From an uncultured Clostridium sp. (lineage in GTDB: Bacteria > Bacillota > Clostridia > TANB77 > CAG-508): a DNA stretch of 7,310 nt. The DNA lies in NCBI GenBank assembly GCA_946497585.1, contig CAMMLF010000080.1, forward strand, positions 1 through 7,310, in the 5' to 3' direction. Below, piece by piece: positions 5,271-7,310 of this stretch (its first letter is position 1; every line of letters begins with the position of its first letter). The notes beneath the pieces were generated by a model, which had not been told where the DNA came from, searched no databases, and saw only the letters and a program-made list of their open reading frames with translations. The position numbers and the translations under genes are program-made.

Positions 5271-6701
5271 ATGAATTTAGAAGAATGTACTCTTGTAGAG
5301 CTAAGACAATTGGCAAAAGAAAGGGGTATTAAATACGTTTCAAAATTAAAAAAGGACGAATTAATAGAAATGCTATCTCAAGAAAAATCTAGTGTAGAGG
5401 CAGAAAGAAAAGAAACTGAAACTATTCAAAATAATAATAACAAAGTTATAAAAAGTGACGCAATGGATAACGGTGATGACAGAAACTATGAAATATTGGA
5501 CAAAGAAGAGCAAAATGAAGAAGGTGTACAAGAAGCAGAGGTTAGATATGTAGATGGTTACAAATTAACTAGTCCAGATGATAAGATATCAGAAGGAATA
5601 TTAGAAATATTACCAGATGGCTATGGATTTTTAAGAGGAAAAAACTATTTATCTACACCTGATGATATTTATATTTCACCAGTTCAAATAAGACGTTTTA
5701 GACTAGACAATGGTGACAAAATAAAGGGTATTACTAGAACACCTAAAGAAGGAGAAAAATTCCCAGCACTTATATATGTAGGTGAAGTAAATGGTCAGCC
5801 ACCAGAAGAAGCATATAGAAGAAAGAAATTTGACGATTTAATACCAATTTATCCATATGAAAAATTAAAAATGGAAACAACTCCTAATGAATATGCAACA
5901 AGAATGATTGATTTAATATGTCCAATAGGAAAAGGACAAAGAGGAATGATAGTTGCTCCACCTAAAGTTGGTAAAACTACATTAATCAAAAAAATTGCAA
6001 ATAGTATTTCAACTAACAATCCAGAAATAGAATTAATAGTATTACTAATCGATGAAAGACCAGAAGAAGTTACAGACATGAAAAGGTCTATAAAAGGTGA
6101 TGTAATTTATTCTACATTTGACGAATTACCAGAACACCATGCAAAAGTTGCTGAAATGGTACTAGAAAGAGCCAAAAGATTGGTAGAACAACAAAAAGAT
6201 GTTGTTATATTACTAGATAGTATAACAAGGTTAGCAAGAGCCTATAACTTAACAATACCTTCTTCAGGAAGGACATTATCTGGAGGTTTAGATCCAGCAG
6301 CATTACATAAGCCTAAAAAATTCTTTGGAGCAGCTAGAAAAATTGAAAATGGTGGAAGCTTAACAATTTTAGCTACTGCATTAGTTGAAACAGGTAGCAG
6401 AATGGATGATGTTGTATTTGAGGAATTCAAGGGAACAGGTAATATGGAAGTGGTACTAGATAGATCACTTTCAGAAAAACGTATATTCCCTGCAATAGAT
6501 ATAAATAAATCTGGTACAAGAAGAGAAGATTTATTGCTAACAAAAGAAGAATTAAGTGCAGTTTATTCTTTAAGAAAAGCTATGTCAACTATGCCACAGT
6601 CAGAAATTGTTGAACAATTATTAACTCAAATGACTGCTACCAAAACTAATAAAGATTTAGTAGATAGAGTAAATATAGTATTTAAAAATAAAACAAAGTA
6701 A
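5271..6701 (+). CDS. rho: Transcription termination factor Rho
   Basis: Rho is a ring-shaped hexameric RNA-dependent ATPase that loads on untranslated mRNA and stops RNA polymerase. In Gram-positives it limits antisense transcription and influences sporulation and motility. The 476 residues hold, in order: an N-terminal SAP-like helical domain (3-37); a charged low-complexity linker (38-100) with NNNN at 54-57 and many Glu; a cold-shock-like RNA-binding domain (about 107-172) with GYGFLRG at 117-123; and the ATPase domain. The latter shows Walker A APPKVGKTT (229-237), LIDERPEEVTDM (259-270), Walker B VVILLDSITRLARAYN (311-326), and the conserved blocks SGGLDPAALHKPKKFFGAAR (337-356) and EEFKGTGNMEVVLDR (384-398). 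All catalytic motifs look intact. AAAGGA at 5253-5258 is 12 bases from the ATG, slightly far. rpmE, a common neighbour of rho, does not follow. Confidence 0.97.
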   Translation: MNLEECTLVELRQLAKERGIKYVSKLKKDELIEMLSQEKSSVEAERKETETIQNNNNKVIKSDAMDNGDDRNYEILDKEEQNEEGVQEAEVRYVDGYKLTSPDDKISEGILEILPDGYGFLRGKNYLSTPDDIYISPVQIRRFRLDNGDKIKGITRTPKEGEKFPALIYVGEVNGQPPEEAYRRKKFDDLIPIYPYEKLKMETTPNEYATRMIDLICPIGKGQRGMIVAPPKVGKTTLIKKIANSISTNNPEIELIVLLIDERPEEVTDMKRSIKGDVIYSTFDELPEHHAKVAEMVLERAKRLVEQQKDVVILLDSITRLARAYNLTIPSSGRTLSGGLDPAALHKPKKFFGAARKIENGGSLTILATALVETGSRMDDVVFEEFKGTGNMEVVLDRSLSEKRIFPAIDINKSGTRREDLLLTKEELSAVYSLRKAMSTMPQSEIVEQLLTQMTATKTNKDLVDRVNIVFKNKTK

Positions 6702-6734
6702 AAAGCAATTGAAGAATAATAGGTAATATTAAGC

Positions 6735-6778
6735 AAATTCCAAAGTTTGTCAAAGTTATTTGACAAACTTTGGAATTT
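6735..6778. promoter_or_regulatory. Perfect 19-bp inverted repeat overlapping the promoter of the last gene
   Basis: The arms 6735-6753 and 6760-6778 are exact reverse complements (core CCAAAGTTTGTCAA / TTGACAAACTTTGG) around a 6-base loop. The right arm begins with the -35 sequence TTGACA itself. A dimeric repressor bound here would cover the promoter. It also lies in the 3' region of rho and could form an mRNA hairpin there, but no T-run follows, so it is a poor intrinsic terminator. Confidence 0.7.
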
Positions 6779-6788
6779 ATGCTATAAT
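6760..6788 (+). promoter_or_regulatory. Fully consensus sigma-A promoter
   Basis: TTGACA (6760-6765) and TATAAT (6783-6788) are both perfect, with 17 bases between them, and TGC at 6780-6782 adds an extended -10. This is the strongest promoter in the window. Transcription should begin near 6795, about 42 bases before the gene start. Confidence 0.85.
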
Positions 6789-6836
6789 AAAAAGTATCCG
6801 TAATGGCATGACAGCAAAAAAAGAGGTTTAGAAGTC

Positions 6837-7247
6837 ATGTTAAGTACGACTGCTTTTCCAAAGACGTATATTTATGCGTCGAACCAAAGTAACAGAAGTG
6901 CTTGTAGACAGTTTCTCTTCAAAAAGGGAGAAAATGTCCAAGACGTTTCCATATGGGTTAGTACCTATATGGGTGGTGTTTATGTTGAAAAGCTCAACCT
7001 CACCACCAATCGGTATGGTCAGCGCACAATTGTAGCGTTGATCAAGAGCAACGGAAAGGAAGGTAATCTTATCATAAAAATCGGCCCCAAAAAGCTTGAA
7101 AAGCTTAAAACGGCTGAAAGGAAGATTTACGACATCAGTCGTATCATTTCCACATGTCCTATGGAGTCCTCAATGGACTTGAGCCAAAAGAATGTTGTGG
7201 AAATTGGTCAGAGGATTGGCCAGTATGTGGCAAGCCTCGCAATTTAA
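6837..7247 (+). CDS. Unknown basic 136-residue protein, compositionally distinct
   Basis: I do not recognise this protein. It is soluble in appearance, with no signal peptide or membrane segment, and basic (about 20 Lys/Arg against about 10 Asp/Glu). The N-terminal half (8-85) alternates hydrophobic and polar residues and is probably beta-rich (VSIWVSTYMGGVYVEKL at 37-53, RTIVALIKS at 63-71, NLIIKIG at 77-83). A Lys-rich helix (84-104) and a second probable helix (119-135) follow. There are two Cys (23, 107). GAGG at 6823-6826 lies 10 bases before the ATG, and the gene has its own consensus promoter and terminator. GC content is about 40 percent by partial hand count, against about 25-30 percent in the neighbours, and it uses CGG, CGC, CTC and GGC-CCC codons. 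Recent transfer, or a junction between unlike DNAs, would explain this. A DNA- or RNA-binding role is only suggested by charge. Confidence 0.75.
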   Translation: MLSTTAFPKTYIYASNQSNRSACRQFLFKKGENVQDVSIWVSTYMGGVYVEKLNLTTNRYGQRTIVALIKSNGKEGNLIIKIGPKKLEKLKTAERKIYDISRIISTCPMESSMDLSQKNVVEIGQRIGQYVASLAI

Positions 7248-7264
7248 TATGATTTAAACCTTAA

Positions 7265-7304
7265 ACCGAGGCGGTTGCAGCTTTGCACCGCCTCGGTAAT
7301 TTTA
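7265..7304 (+). terminator. Strong intrinsic terminator after the last gene
   Basis: ACCGAGGCGG (7265-7274) pairs perfectly with CCGCCTCGGT (7288-7297). The stem continues through TGCA/TGCA after one bulged T, closing a 4-base GCTT loop. AATTTTATT follows as a short T-rich tail. It lies 17 bases after the stop codon. The stem is far richer in GC than the divIC terminator. Confidence 0.85.
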
Positions 7305-7310
7305 TTGTAT

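Noticed and set aside
5849..6430. Two reverse-strand open frames within rho (5849-6079 and 6242-6430)
   Set aside because: Both are shadows of the highly conserved Rho ATPase domain.
6803..6811. Minimal frame ATG-GCA-TGA in the leader of the last gene
   Set aside because: Two codons, no ribosome binding site; likely chance.
6837..7247. Ribosomal protein L31 (rpmE), a common neighbour of rho
   Set aside because: The protein is twice the length and lacks the L31 Cys pattern and sequence.
1..7310. CRISPR array, tRNA, rRNA, transposase, defence or toxin-antitoxin genes
   Set aside because: No regularly spaced repeats, RNA gene signatures or matching protein motifs were seen.

Overview
The window looks like a piece of a low-GC Firmicutes chromosome, most probably from a spore-forming member of the Clostridia. 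The reasons are the very AT-rich DNA, the preference for AGA and AAA codons, strong AGGAGG-type ribosome binding sites, and the adjacent sporulation genes yabP and yabQ next to divIC. All supported genes are on the + strand. Genus cannot be assigned from what is visible.

Layout: (1) 4-1917, ackA (acetate kinase) followed closely by an unrecognised three-segment membrane protein, probably one transcript. (2) 1918-3308, a 224-base gap with a degenerate tandem repeat and a weak promoter, then a monofunctional aspartate kinase. (3) 3309-3624, a gene-free gap holding a striking imperfect palindrome of about 219 bases with AT-rich arms and a GC-rich branched core, followed by the yabP leader. (4) 3625-4934, yabP-yabQ-divIC, the same order as in Bacillus subtilis, closed by an intrinsic terminator. 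(5) 4935-6701, a near-consensus promoter, an untranslated leader of about 255 bases with two mutually exclusive hairpins, and rho. (6) 6702-7310, a self-contained unit: a perfect 19-bp inverted repeat overlapping a fully consensus promoter, a 136-residue basic protein of unknown function, and a strong GC-rich terminator. Its base and codon use differ clearly from everything before it.

The genes do not form one pathway. ackA makes ATP from acetyl phosphate, aspartate kinase opens the aspartate amino-acid and diaminopimelate pathway, yabP/yabQ act in spore coat and cortex formation, divIC in septation, and rho in transcription termination. No CRISPR array, tRNA, rRNA, transposase, defence system or toxin-antitoxin pair was found. 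The two items that ordinary housekeeping annotation does not explain are the palindromic element at 3325-3543 and the compositionally foreign unit at 6735-7304.
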